Positions 16,615 through 26,432 of a stretch of 64,000 bases of DNA are shown piece after piece. Position numbers and translations under genes: made by a program. The notes beneath the pieces were generated by a model, which was not told the origin of the DNA, made no database searches, and was given only the letters and a program-made list of their open reading frames with translations. Source of the DNA: Phycisphaerae bacterium (GTDB lineage: Bacteria; Planctomycetota; Phycisphaerae; Phycisphaerales; UBA1924); NCBI GenBank assembly GCA_016793805.1, contig JAEUIZ010000049.1, forward strand, positions 177,221 through 241,220, in the 5' to 3' direction. The first letter of the stretch is position 1; every line of letters starts with the position of its first letter.

Positions 16615-18995
16615 GCGGCGATGATGCCACGCCCTCCCGCGGGCAAGCCGTGGCAGCGCTGTGGTGCGTCGTGCTCGTGCTCGCGTGCGTGCGGGCGACC
16701 TCGAACACCGAGGTGTTCCCTTGGTGGGACCTTGATCCGATGCGGATCGAGGCCATGTCGTCGGGCATCCGTCCCACCGGATCAGTGGCTATCGACGTGG
16801 CGATGATCGCCGCGTCGGCGGGCGTGGTGCTGCTCTCGGGGGCGGGGCTGGCATGGTGGGTGCTGGCCGCGATGGGTGCGGGCCTGGCCACGATGTTGTA
16901 CCACGGTCTGGTGCGAGGGGGTGGGGACCTGGAGCAACTGAGAACGGGCTCGTGCTGGGCTGGGGCGTGCTCGGCCGGCATCGCCGCGTGGGCGGCACGC
17001 GGGCACGTTCGTGTCGCTCGCCTCACGATCGCGGTCGTGCTGGGGCTGGTCGCGCTGCTGGCGGCCAAGGGCCTGGTGCAGGTCTATGTCGAGCATCCCG
17101 CGACGGTCGCGCAGTATCGCGCAGACAACGAGTTGTTCCTCGAGTCGCAGGGATGGCTGCCGGGCTCGAGTTCGGCCCGCAACTTCGAGCGTCGCCTCAC
17201 GCAGGCCGAGGCGACGGGGTGGTTCGGACTCTCAAACGTGCTCGCGTCGGTGGCGGCGGCGGCGCTGGTTGGGCTTGTGGGCCTGCTCCTCGCCGGGCTT
17301 CGCCGTGAGCCGGATGGACGCCGGCATGTCGCGGACGGGTGGATCGGCGTGGTGGCGCTGGGGTCGCTGGCGGCCGGCGTGTGCTTGTGGCTGACCCACA
17401 GCAAGGGCGGGCTGACGGTCGCGGCGATTGGGCTGGCGCTGCTGGCGGGGCGGATGCTGCTCTCGCGGCCCGCGATGGCGCCAGTGGCGACGCGGCTGAC
17501 GCCCCGTGCCGCGGGACTGCTGGGCGTGGCGCTCGTGCTCTCCGCCCTGCTCGCGCTCGTCGTGCGCGGCGCGGTAGGCGAGCGAGTCGGCGAACTGAGC
17601 CTGCTCTTCCGCTGGTTCTACATCCGCGGCGCCTGGAACATCTGGGCGTCGCACCCGGTGCTCGGGGTCGGACCGGCGGGTTTCAAGGACGCGTACCTTG
17701 TCGCCAAGCCCGCGATCTCGCCGGAGGAGGTGATGAGCCCGCACAGCGTGCTATGGGATCTGGGGGCGTGCCTCGGAGCGGGCGGGCTAGCGCTGGCCGG
17801 GCTGGTCGTTGCGTCGGCGTTCGCCGCAGGCCGGGGCTTCGCGGCGAACGAGGTCGAGCCTGCATCGGCGATCGGGCGTGAGGATCGGCGGATGATCGCG
17901 CTCGTGGTGTGCGCCGCGTGCATCGCCGGGGCGTTCGTGGAGCGGGCGGTGGGCACGCCGGAGTCGGCGTTGCTCCGCGTGGTCGGGCTCGTGGGCTGGT
18001 TGGGACTGTCGATGGGCGTGCTCGAGGTTGTGCGGGCGACGCTCCCGTGGCGCTGGGCCGCGTCGCTCATGGCGCTGGTGGTGCTCGTGCACGGGCAAGT
18101 TGAGGTGACTCCGGTGTGGGCGGGTTCGGCATCACTTTGGGCGATCATCGTGGCGACGGGCGCTGGGGCCGGGTTCGCTCACTTCGGGGATGCGCGGTCG
18201 AGTGGCGTCCGCCGATCCGCGGGGTCGTGCGCGAGCGTCGCCATGCTGTCCGCCGCGGCGATCGGAGTGCTCGGGCTGCCCGGCGTGGCGGGGTGGGAGC
18301 GTGGGCTGCGAGATGCCGCGGAGATCGTCCGACCTTTCGCACGTCTCTCGGAACGGCTTCGCCTTGTCGGCACGCCGCAGCGACGGACCGGCGACGACAT
18401 GCCCCGAATCGCGGCAGACGTGGGTGCACTCCTCGGCGAGGTGCCGGCCCGCGATCCGCGCGGTCTGGATCTGGCGATGGGCCGGCTGCAGGCGGCGGTA
18501 GCGAGCCGCGCCGAGGGCCCTCTGCGTGCGGCGCTGAGTCGATTTCCGACTCACACCGCCACAGCGGAGGCAATCTGCCGATTGCTCCTGCAGCGTGCGT
18601 ACGCGCTCAGTGCGCAGGGGATGGTCCCTCGTGCGGAGGAGGACTTTGCCGAGGCGATCGCGATCGCCAAGGCACTGGTTGCTCGCGCGCCGGGCGTCGC
18701 GGCGAACCACGGCCTGCTGGCCTCCATGCTCGACGCCCAGGCCGGGTTTCATCAGAGCCCGGATGGGCTGGAGCGTGCGGTCGAGGCGCTCAAGGACGCC
18801 GCGGCTCTCGACCCGTTCGGCACGACGTTTCCGATGCGCCTCGCGCGCACGGAAGCGGCGCTGCGGCGTATGGACGAGGCCCGTTCCTGGGCGCGGAAGG
18901 CCCTGGACCTCGATCGCGGGCTTCGGTTGGATCCCTTGCGTCAGATGTCGGATCGGGAGCGTGCGGAGATGGAGCGCCTGGCCTCAGAACCGTGA
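16611..18995 (+). CDS. O-antigen ligase/polymerase-like membrane protein with C-terminal helical repeats
   Basis: A 794-residue protein. The N-terminal two-thirds is strongly hydrophobic with about twelve segments and contains the Wzy_C region, with HPVLGVGPAGFKDAYLV following a large loop, as in ligases and polymerases of surface polysaccharides. The last 200 residues are soluble and TPR-like (paired helices around AEEDFAEAIAIAKALVARAP and ERAVEALKDAAALDP). The start is GTG 16611, overlapping the previous stop in GTGA; the track's longer frame is not supported. It probably attaches or polymerises glycan units made on the lipid carrier of the upstream enzyme. Confidence 0.82.
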   Translation: MSGDDATPSRGQAVAALWCVVLVLACVRATSNTEVFPWWDLDPMRIEAMSSGIRPTGSVAIDVAMIAASAGVVLLSGAGLAWWVLAAMGAGLATMLYHGLVRGGGDLEQLRTGSCWAGACSAGIAAWAARGHVRVARLTIAVVLGLVALLAAKGLVQVYVEHPATVAQYRADNELFLESQGWLPGSSSARNFERRLTQAEATGWFGLSNVLASVAAAALVGLVGLLLAGLRREPDGRRHVADGWIGVVALGSLAAGVCLWLTHSKGGLTVAAIGLALLAGRMLLSRPAMAPVATRLTPRAAGLLGVALVLSALLALVVRGAVGERVGELSLLFRWFYIRGAWNIWASHPVLGVGPAGFKDAYLVAKPAISPEEVMSPHSVLWDLGACLGAGGLALAGLVVASAFAAGRGFAANEVEPASAIGREDRRMIALVVCAACIAGAFVERAVGTPESALLRVVGLVGWLGLSMGVLEVVRATLPWRWAASLMALVVLVHGQVEVTPVWAGSASLWAIIVATGAGAGFAHFGDARSSGVRRSAGSCASVAMLSAAAIGVLGLPGVAGWERGLRDAAEIVRPFARLSERLRLVGTPQRRTGDDMPRIAADVGALLGEVPARDPRGLDLAMGRLQAAVASRAEGPLRAALSRFPTHTATAEAICRLLLQRAYALSAQGMVPRAEEDFAEAIAIAKALVARAPGVAANHGLLASMLDAQAGFHQSPDGLERAVEALKDAAALDPFGTTFPMRLARTEAALRRMDEARSWARKALDLDRGLRLDPLRQMSDRERAEMERLASEP

Positions 18996-19019
18996 GCGGG
19001 GGCGCGTCCCAAGCGCCTG

Positions 19020-19048
19020 TTGAACACCGGACAATCCCCGTCTAGGAT
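19020..19048 (+). promoter_or_regulatory. Candidate sigma-70 promoter for EF-G
   Basis: TTGAAC at 19020-19025 and TAGGAT at 19043-19048 are separated by 17 bases. Each hexamer matches the sigma-70 consensus at four of six positions. It lies in the gap between the ligase-like gene and fusA, implying a leader of about 225 bases. Confidence 0.45.
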
Positions 19049-19280
19049 TGCGGCCCTCGGGCCGGGGCGTTCCCGGGCTGAGCGAGACGGTGATCCCACG
19101 CGACGGCTGCGGCGCGGCTGTCAAAGGGGGCCTTGCGATGGACTCGCAGGAGCACCGGGTTCCGCGATGAGGTCGGCCGCGGCCGATCTGGTCGCGGCGC
19201 CCGGGGACAACCAGACGAAGCAAGACCCGAGCGCGTCGGGAGCGCCCCCGACGCCCAGATGCGGTGAGTCGAGACACACC

Positions 19281-21398
19281 ATGCCGACCGACCTCAGTCA
19301 TATTCGCAACATCGGAATCTGCGCCCACATCGACGCCGGCAAGACCACGGTCTCGGAGCGCATCCTCTACTACACGGGGAAGACGTACAAGATGGGCGAG
19401 GTGCACGAGGGCACGGCGACGATGGACTTCCTGCAGGACGAACAGGAGCGCGGGATCACGATCCAGTCGGCGGCGACGACGTGCCCGTGGGAGCACAAGG
19501 GCCGGGAGTACAAGATCAACCTGATCGACACTCCGGGCCACGTGGACTTCACGATCGAGGTGGAGCGGTCGCTGCGCGTGCTCGACGGGGCGGTCGCGGT
19601 CTTTGACGGCAAGGAGGGCGTCGAGGCGCAGTCCGAGACGGTCTGGCGCCAGGCAGACCGCTACCGCGTCCCCCGCATCTGCTTCGTGAACAAGATGGAC
19701 AAGATCGGGGCGGACTTCGACTTCTCGTTCCGGACGATCAAGCAGCGGCTCGGGGCCAACGGGATCGCGGTGCAGTACCCGATCGGCAAGGGGCACGAAC
19801 TCCAGGGCATCATCGACCTCGTGACGATGCGGGCGTTCTACTTCGACGCCGACGAGAAGGGGGCCGTCGTCACCGAGAAGGACATCCCCCCGGAGTGGGC
19901 CGAGGTGGCCAAGGAGTGGCACCACAAACTCGTCGAGGGCGCTGCGGAGATGGACGACCACCTCACCGAGAAGTTCCTGACCGACGAGAACTCGATCACG
20001 CCGGACGAGATCCGCGCGGCGATCCGCAAGGGGACCATCGCCCGCCGATGCTACCCGGTGATGTGCGGGGCTGCGCTCCGCAACATCGGGGTGCAGAAAC
20101 TGCTCGACGCGGTGATCGAGTACCTCCCCTCGCCCAGCGAGGTCGCCCAGGTGCAGGGAACCAACCCCCGCGACCCCGAAGAGAAGATGTCTCGCCCGCA
20201 CGACGAGGACGCGCCGTTCTCGGCGCTGGTCTTCAAGGTCGTCTCGGACCAGCACGGCGACCTGACGTACATGCGGATCTATTCGGGGAAACTCGCCAAG
20301 GGCACGCGGCTGCTCAATCCCGGGAACAACAAGAAGGAGAACGCGAGCCGCATCTACGAGATGCACGCCCAGAACCGCATCCCGCTCGAGACCGTCGGCG
20401 CCGGCAACATCGTCGCGGTCGTCGGGATCAAGGACTCGTACACGGGCGACACGCTCTGCGACCCGGACCAGCCGATCATCCTCGAGCGGATGACGTTCCC
20501 CGAGCCCGTCATCTCGATGTCGATCGAGCCCAAGACGACCGAGGACAAGCGCAAACTCTCGGACGCGCTCGCGACGATTCGACGCGAGGACCCCTCGTTC
20601 CGCTACACCTTCGACGAGGAGACGGCCCAGACGATCATCAGCGGGATGGGCGAGTTGCACCTCGACATCATCCGCACCAAACTCGTCCGAGACATGAAGA
20701 TCGGCGTCGAGGTCGGTAAGCCCCGCGTCTCGTATCGCGAGACGATCACCCGAAAGGTCGAGTACGTCCGCGGGAAGTTCGTCAAGCAGACGGGCGGTCG
20801 CGGGCAGTACGGCGACGTGGTGATCGACCTCGAGCCCTACACCGCCGAGCAGGCCAAGGCCAACGAGGAGGACTTCACCGAGAACGTCGCGGTGGCGAAC
20901 AAGGTCGTCGGCGGGGCGATCCCCAAGGAGTTCATCAAGCCGGCGATGGACGGAATCCGCGCGACCGCGATGGCGGGCATGCGCGGGTACCAGATGATCA
21001 ACATCAAGGCGACGATCGTCGACGGCTCCAGCCACTCCGTCGACTCGTCGCAGGTTGCCTTCGAGCAGGCGGGGCGATTGGCGCTGCAGAACGCGGTCGA
21101 GAAGGCCGGGCTCATCCTGCTCGAGCCCATTATGAAGGTCGTCGTCACGGTTCCCGACGACTACCTCGGCAATGTCACGGGGGATATTTCCAGCCGCCGC
21201 GGGATGATCATGGACACCGACGACCGCGGGCACATCAAACTCGTGACCTGCGAGATCCCGCTCTCGGAGCTCTTCGGCTATACGACCAGCCTCCGCGGGA
21301 TGTCCCAGGGCCGCGCGTCCGCGACCGTCGAGTTCCTGGAGTATCGCGCGATGCCCCCGAACCTGATGAAGCAGGTTCTCGAGGGCAAGGAGAAGTAG
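19281..21398 (+). CDS. fusA: Translation elongation factor G
   Basis: The GTPase that drives ribosomal translocation. At 705 residues it is full length. GTP-binding motifs are seen in order: AHIDAGKTT (about 15-23), [19 protein letters not shown] and NKMD. Domain IV features ([11 protein letters not shown]) and the C-terminal domain V are present. The frame stays open back to 19020, but the homology starts at ATG 19281. It is not next to rpsL/rpsG/tuf, so it stands apart from the classical str operon. This could be the organism's main EF-G or a second copy, which cannot be decided here. Confidence 0.96.
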   Translation: MPTDLSHIRNIGICAHIDAGKTTVSERILYYTGKTYKMGEVHEGTATMDFLQDEQERGITIQSAATTCPWEHKGREYKINLIDTPGHVDFTIEVERSLRVLDGAVAVFDGKEGVEAQSETVWRQADRYRVPRICFVNKMDKIGADFDFSFRTIKQRLGANGIAVQYPIGKGHELQGIIDLVTMRAFYFDADEKGAVVTEKDIPPEWAEVAKEWHHKLVEGAAEMDDHLTEKFLTDENSITPDEIRAAIRKGTIARRCYPVMCGAALRNIGVQKLLDAVIEYLPSPSEVAQVQGTNPRDPEEKMSRPHDEDAPFSALVFKVVSDQHGDLTYMRIYSGKLAKGTRLLNPGNNKKENASRIYEMHAQNRIPLETVGAGNIVAVVGIKDSYTGDTLCDPDQPIILERMTFPEPVISMSIEPKTTEDKRKLSDALATIRREDPSFRYTFDEETAQTIISGMGELHLDIIRTKLVRDMKIGVEVGKPRVSYRETITRKVEYVRGKFVKQTGGRGQYGDVVIDLEPYTAEQAKANEEDFTENVAVANKVVGGAIPKEFIKPAMDGIRATAMAGMRGYQMINIKATIVDGSSHSVDSSQVAFEQAGRLALQNAVEKAGLILLEPIMKVVVTVPDDYLGNVTGDISSRRGMIMDTDDRGHIKLVTCEIPLSELFGYTTSLRGMSQGRASATVEFLEYRAMPPNLMKQVLEGKEK

Positions 21399-21555
21399 GA
21401 GAAGCAGAATTTCCACCCTGCCAGAGTGTGAACGACCCGGGCACTTCAGAGGTGGGGCCAAGATTATCGGATGCGACCCGCCACGTGTGTCGCTGGTCCA
21501 TGGGTTCTCTCACATGACGTGGTACCTTGGCAGTGGTCCAGGGAAAGGGAGCACC

Positions 21556-22623
21556 ATGAGAGTTCAGTTTCAGAGTGTGACTGCGGCGGTTGTTGTCTCA
21601 CTGGCGGGATCGGCGCAGGCGCAGATCACCGTCGATCCGTTCTATGCCGCGAACTACTCGGTCGTCGGTCTCGGCTCCGTGCCGGGCGTGCCTCCGTCCT
21701 ACGGCGGGGTGGAGATATCGCCCGCCGCAACAGGAACGCTGCTGATCTCCGGCGGGGCCAACGGCGGCAGCGGCGCGATCTATGCGATCCAACTCGTGCG
21801 CGACGGCACGAACCAGATTGTCGGCTTCTCTGGCACTGCCACACAGGTCTCGACGGCGCCGTTCAACGACGGCGGGCTCGACTACGGCCCACTCAACATC
21901 CTGTTTTTCACGACCTACAGCAACAACACCATCGGGCAGATCAAGCCGGGCAGCACGACGCCGGACCGGATCATCTCGATGACGGAACTGGGCGTCGGGC
22001 CATCGACGGGCACGCTGGCGTTCGTGCCCTCGGGCTTCCCCGGCGAGGGTCGGCTGAAGGTCGCCTCGTACAGCCAGGGCTTCTGGTACGACGTGCCTTT
22101 CGCGTTCGATCCACCGACCGGGACCTTCAACCTGCAGCAGGCGTCGACGGGGATCCAGATCGGCGGCGGTCCGGAGGGCATCGTGTTTGTCCCGCCCACG
22201 AGCCCGCAGTTCACGACCCGGTCAATCCTCGTGTCGGAGTACGGCACAGGACGTGTCGTCTCCTACGAGATTGATTCCAACGGCGATCCGATCGTCGCGA
22301 CACGGCGTGTGTTCATCTCCGGGCTCTCCGGGGCCGAGGGCGCCACGCTCGACCCGGTCACCGGACAGTTCATCTTCTCGACCTTCGGCGGGGGCAGCCA
22401 GGTCGTGATCGTTCGCGGCTTCGCACCCCCGCCGGCGTGCTACGTCAACTGCGACAACAGCACGACGCCGCCGGTGGCGAACATCGCGGACTTCACGTGC
22501 TTCGCCTCGAGGTTTGCCTCGGGCGACACCTATGCGAACTGCGACGGGAGCACGGTGCCGCCGGTTCTTAACGTGGCCGACTTCATCTGCTTCCTGAACC
22601 GCTACGCCGCGGGTTGCTCCTGA
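21556..22623 (+). CDS. Secreted protein with C-terminal GC-type dockerin repeats
   Basis: A 355-residue exported protein. ATG 21556 is preceded by GGGAAAGGGAG, and a signal peptide covers about residues 1-23 (ending AQAQ). The central part (about 25-290) is a Gly-rich beta-propeller-like region with no sure family. The last 65 residues are two dockerin-type repeats, each with the pattern Asn-Cys-Asp-x-Ser-Thr followed by a DFxCF motif, and the protein ends in Gly-Cys-Ser. Such GC-type dockerins are typical of Phycisphaerales secreted proteins and may anchor them to a partner. Its 3' end overlaps the convergent sugar-transporter ATPase gene by 22 bases. Confidence 0.85.
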   Translation: MRVQFQSVTAAVVVSLAGSAQAQITVDPFYAANYSVVGLGSVPGVPPSYGGVEISPAATGTLLISGGANGGSGAIYAIQLVRDGTNQIVGFSGTATQVSTAPFNDGGLDYGPLNILFFTTYSNNTIGQIKPGSTTPDRIISMTELGVGPSTGTLAFVPSGFPGEGRLKVASYSQGFWYDVPFAFDPPTGTFNLQQASTGIQIGGGPEGIVFVPPTSPQFTTRSILVSEYGTGRVVSYEIDSNGDPIVATRRVFISGLSGAEGATLDPVTGQFIFSTFGGGSQVVIVRGFAPPPACYVNCDNSTTPPVANIADFTCFASRFASGDTYANCDGSTVPPVLNVADFICFLNRYAAGCS

Positions 22624-24170
22624 GGCCGCGCGGTCCTGGTCGACAGTCGGAGCACGTTGGCCTGCGTCATCTCGTCGCCGCGGAGTTCGCCGGCAAGCCT
22701 GCCCTCGGCGAGCACGAGCACGCGGTCGGAGAGCGCGAGGAGTTCGGGCATCTCGCTGGAGACGAGCAGCACCGCCGCGCCGCGGTCCGCGGCCTCGCGC
22801 ACCAGACGATGCACCTCGGCCTTTGTGCCCACGTCGATGCCCCGCGTCGGCTCATCAAGCAGCAACACCTTCGCCCCTCGGCCCATCCATCGGGCCAGCA
22901 GGAGTTTCTGCTGATTCCCGCCCGAGAGCGCTCCGGGCGAGACCGACGTTGACGCCGCCTTGATCTGGAAGTCGCGGATTCGATCGGCGATGAGCGAGCG
23001 CTCCGCGCCGAGCCGGCGAACGCCGAGCCGCGCCAGGATGGGCATGATCGGCACAACGATGTTCTCGCCCACGCCGAGTTGGAAGAAGAGTCCCTGGAGC
23101 CGCCGGTCCTCGGGCACGTAGCCCACGCCCGCGGCGATGGCGGCCCGCGGGTCGTCCATGCGGACGCAACGGCCGCCGACCAGGACCTCGCCCGTGGCCC
23201 GCGGGTCGAGGCCGAAGATCGCATCGAGTGCCTCGGAGCGCCCCGCGCCGACCAGCCCGCCGAGCCCGACGATCTCCCCCGCGAGCACGTCGAGGGATAG
23301 CGATTCGAGCCGCCCCGGGCTCGACAGCCCGCGCACCGAGAGCGCTGGCATCGCGCCTAACGCGATGGTCGAGGCCCGTCGTGCCGTCGCCTCGATGCGT
23401 CGGCCGATCATCTGCTCGACGAGTGTGGGCTCGTCGATGTCGGCGATGCGGCTGGTCGCGACGAGCCGGCCGTCGCGGAGCACCGTCACGCGATCGCAGC
23501 AGGCGAAGATCTCCGCCATGCGGTGCGAGACGTAGAGCACGGTGATCCCGCGCGAGGCGAGGTCTCGGACGATCCCGAGCAGCCGATCGGTCTCGGCGGC
23601 CGAGAGCGAACTGGTGGGTTCGTCGAAGACGATGACGCGAGCGGCGTGGGCATGCGCGTGCCCGGTTGGGGGCCTCGGATCGAGGGCGGCGGCGATCTGG
23701 ACGATCTGTCGATGCCCGGGCGAGAGCGAGCCCAGAGCGGCATCGGGATCGATCGAGGGCTCGAGCGGATGGACGAGTTCCGTGGCCCGCCGTCGCATCT
23801 CGCGCCGATCAACCATTCGCAGTCTGGTCGTGGGCAGGTCATGGAGGCAGAGGTTCTCAGCCACCGAGAGATTCGGGCACTGGGCCAGTTCCTGATGGAC
23901 GATCCTCACGCCGGCGTCGAACGCGGACCGGAGCGACCCGGGCGCGAGGTCGCGCCCGGCGAGCACCACTCGGCCCTCGTCCTGGCCGTGCAGGCCCGCG
24001 ATGACCTTGCCGAGCGTGCTCTTGCCGGCGCCGTTCTCGCCCATGAGGGCGTGAACCTCGCCTGCGTCGAACGAAGCGGTGACGCCGGCGAGCGCCTGAG
24101 TGATCCCGAACCGCTTCGAGACGCCCTCGACGCGGAGGAAATCACTTCTCTGTGCGGGTGCTGGGGTCAT
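22602..24170 (-). CDS. Ribose-type sugar ABC transporter ATPase (two ATP-binding domains)
   Basis: The RbsA/MglA/XylG-like ATPase of a CUT2 sugar importer, 522 residues with two ABC domains. The first has Walker A GENGAGKST (about 44-52) and Walker B VIVFDEPTSSLS. The second has the degenerate GGLVGAGRSEALD P-loop and the signature LSGGNQQKLLLARWM. It is the last gene of a minus-strand operon (prepilin-like, permease, binding protein, ATPase), starting 15 bases after the binding-protein stop. The substrate class is a monosaccharide, but the identity is not readable. Confidence 0.93.
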   Translation of the reverse strand: MTPAPAQRSDFLRVEGVSKRFGITQALAGVTASFDAGEVHALMGENGAGKSTLGKVIAGLHGQDEGRVVLAGRDLAPGSLRSAFDAGVRIVHQELAQCPNLSVAENLCLHDLPTTRLRMVDRREMRRRATELVHPLEPSIDPDAALGSLSPGHRQIVQIAAALDPRPPTGHAHAHAARVIVFDEPTSSLSAAETDRLLGIVRDLASRGITVLYVSHRMAEIFACCDRVTVLRDGRLVATSRIADIDEPTLVEQMIGRRIEATARRASTIALGAMPALSVRGLSSPGRLESLSLDVLAGEIVGLGGLVGAGRSEALDAIFGLDPRATGEVLVGGRCVRMDDPRAAIAAGVGYVPEDRRLQGLFFQLGVGENIVVPIMPILARLGVRRLGAERSLIADRIRDFQIKAASTSVSPGALSGGNQQKLLLARWMGRGAKVLLLDEPTRGIDVGTKAEVHRLVREAADRGAAVLLVSSEMPELLALSDRVLVLAEGRLAGELRGDEMTQANVLRLSTRTARPQEQPAA

Positions 24171-24185
24171 CCTCGTCGCTGGCGG

Positions 24186-25190
24186 CTACCTCTTGCCGCT
24201 CTCGGGCGCCCACTTCTCCCAGTTGCGGGCGTACTCGTCGACATTCTCCTTGGTCACGCGAACGAGGTCGGCCTTGACGATCGGGTCAGTGGGTGACTTG
24301 CCCGCGATCACCTTGTTCGCCAGCAGACGCACGGACTCGTACCCCCACTCGTAGACCTGCTGCCCGAGGAGCACGTCGACCTGGCCGTTGCGGACATATG
24401 AGAGCATGGGGCGGAGCGCGTCAACTGAGACCACCTTGGCCTTGCCGGCGATATTGCCCAGGGCGTTCTCGGTGTTCAGGGGCCAGCCGCCGACGAGCGC
24501 CCACCCGGTCACCTGCGGGTTGGTCCGCTGGACTTCCTCCATCTTGGCGACGGCGTCCTGCGGAGTCTCGCGGTGGTAGTAGGTGTCGAGGACCTTGATG
24601 TCCTTGAAAGCGGCGAGGCCCTCCTTCACCCCCGCGACGCGCTTCTGGAGGTTGGGCGCCGTCTGGTTGCCCGCGAGGATGGCGACGACGCCCTTCTCGC
24701 CCATCGCCTTGGCGAGTTCGACGGCGACCTGCTTGCCGCACGCGAGGTCGTCGGTCCCGAAATAGGCGAATCGCTTGCTGTCCGCGGCATCGGAATCGAA
24801 ACAGACCACGGGCACGCCCTTGTCGACCGCGGAGTTGATCGCGGACTTGAGTGTCTTGGCGTCGGTGCAACTCACGGCGATGCCGTCGGCCGAGGCCGAG
24901 AGTTGCTCGACATAGTCGGCCTGCCGCTGCGCGTCCTCGTTGTTGGGCGTGCGCCAGTCGATCTTGATCTCGACGCCCATCTCCTTGCCGATGGCCTTGG
25001 CGGCGTCGTTCGCCCCCGTGCGAGCCGCGACGAAGACAGGGTTGCTCGCGCTCTTGGCGATCACGCCGAACACGTACGTCTTTTTCTTCGGCGCGGGCGG
25101 CTGGGCCGAGGACGAGGCGGTGGCGGCGAGAGCAACGGCCGCGACGAGGGCGGCGGCACGGGCGAAACTGGCACGCAGAAGGCTGGACAT
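24186..25190 (-). CDS. Ribose-type sugar ABC transporter substrate-binding protein
   Basis: A 334-residue periplasmic sugar receptor of the RbsB family. A signal peptide covers about residues 1-30 (ending SSAQP). The fold's hallmarks follow: FGVIAKSASNPVF, ADGIAVSCTDAKTLK, GVPVVCFDSDA and GTDDLACGKQVAVELA. The late VDVLLGQQVYEWGY segment is typical of the hinge region. It lies between the permease and ATPase genes. Confidence 0.93.
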   Translation of the reverse strand: MSSLLRASFARAAALVAAVALAATASSSAQPPAPKKKTYVFGVIAKSASNPVFVAARTGANDAAKAIGKEMGVEIKIDWRTPNNEDAQRQADYVEQLSASADGIAVSCTDAKTLKSAINSAVDKGVPVVCFDSDAADSKRFAYFGTDDLACGKQVAVELAKAMGEKGVVAILAGNQTAPNLQKRVAGVKEGLAAFKDIKVLDTYYHRETPQDAVAKMEEVQRTNPQVTGWALVGGWPLNTENALGNIAGKAKVVSVDALRPMLSYVRNGQVDVLLGQQVYEWGYESVRLLANKVIAGKSPTDPIVKADLVRVTKENVDEYARNWEKWAPESGKR

Positions 25191-25235
25191 GGGTTCCTCC
25201 GTATGCCGAGGCGGACGCCCCGGGATTGTTGAATC

Positions 25236-26414
25236 CTATCTCCTGCCCGCGAAGCGGACCTTGGACTGATCGATGACGACCGCGAGCACGATGGCCACGC
25301 CGATGATGATGAGTTTGTAGTTCGCGTCGATGCGCAGGATGATGATGGCGTTCTCGATGAGTTGGATGATGATCGCGCCCAGGGCTGCGCCGAGCGCGGA
25401 CCCGCGGCCCCCGCTGAGCGACGCCCCCCCCACCACTGCCGCGGCGATTACGTTGAGTTCGTACCCCTGTCCGGTGTCGGAGGACGCCGCGCCGTAGTAG
25501 CCGACCATCATGGCCGCCGCGAGGCCCGCGAGCACGCCCACGAGGGCGTACATCCCAATCTTGACTCGGGCGACGGGCACGCCGGCGTAGCGTGCGGCCG
25601 TCTCGTTCCCGCCGATGGCGAACAGCCTCCGCCCGAACACCATCCGCGAGAGGCACCAGACGCCCGCGATGGCTACGAGCCCCATGAGCGCAAGCGGCAC
25701 GGGATTCACGCCCGCGGCGACGACCTTGAAGAAGCCGGAGGTGTACGAGGTCGGCGCGCCGGTGATGGACTCGCCCCGCGTGAGGACGAACGCGACGCCG
25801 CGATAGATCGCCATCCCGCCGAGGGTGATGATGAAGGGGTGGACGCGGAGCCCGACGATCGCGGCCCCGTTGACGAGCCCGCAGAGCCCCCCAACGGCCA
25901 TCGCCGCGCCAAGCCCCGCCGGCAGGGCCAGCGCGAGCGAGGCGCTCCGGTCGAGGCTCGAGAGCGCCATGGCGGCCGCCACCGCTGCGAGCGCGTAGAC
26001 CGATCCGATCGAGAGGTCGATCCCGCCCATGACGATGACGCCGGTCATCCCGACGGCCATGATGGCGGTGAAACTCGCCGCGGTCGCCAGCCCGACGAGA
26101 TTCTGGGCGTTGAAGAATCCGTTGACCTGGCGCGACCGCACCACCAGCGGCCCCTCGGTCTCGCTCTCTTGCACGGTGTATCCATCCGCGGCCGCGAACG
26201 TGCGTTCCGCGCCGCCCGGAGGCATGAGCACAAAGCCTGACTCGGTGTGGCGTACGGCCGTGCCCACGGGCAGACGCTCGACGCTCCGCTGCGTGACCGG
26301 GTCGGCCCGCAGCGTCAGCCCGATCATCACCAGCGCGATGACCAGGACGAGCCCGGACTCCTGCGCCGAGAGCAGGGCCTTGAGCAAGGATCGTGGGCGG
26401 GCGGGATCGCTCAT
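25236..26414 (-). CDS. Ribose-type sugar ABC transporter permease
   Basis: An RbsC-like inner-membrane subunit, 392 residues. The family motif GVIVMGGIDLSIGSVYALAA is near residues 126-145, and the EAA-like loop NETAARYAGVPVARVKIGMY lies later. Compared with RbsC (about 320 residues), there is an extra soluble segment of about 60 residues between the first and second membrane segments (about 38-97), predicted to face outwards. The gene starts 18 bases after the prepilin-like gene's stop, so they are likely co-transcribed. Confidence 0.92.
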   Translation of the reverse strand: MSDPARPRSLLKALLSAQESGLVLVIALVMIGLTLRADPVTQRSVERLPVGTAVRHTESGFVLMPPGGAERTFAAADGYTVQESETEGPLVVRSRQVNGFFNAQNLVGLATAASFTAIMAVGMTGVIVMGGIDLSIGSVYALAAVAAAMALSSLDRSASLALALPAGLGAAMAVGGLCGLVNGAAIVGLRVHPFIITLGGMAIYRGVAFVLTRGESITGAPTSYTSGFFKVVAAGVNPVPLALMGLVAIAGVWCLSRMVFGRRLFAIGGNETAARYAGVPVARVKIGMYALVGVLAGLAAAMMVGYYGAASSDTGQGYELNVIAAAVVGGASLSGGRGSALGAALGAIIIQLIENAIIILRIDANYKLIIIGVAIVLAVVIDQSKVRFAGRR

Positions 26415-26432
26415 CGCGTGCGCTTCGCTCGC

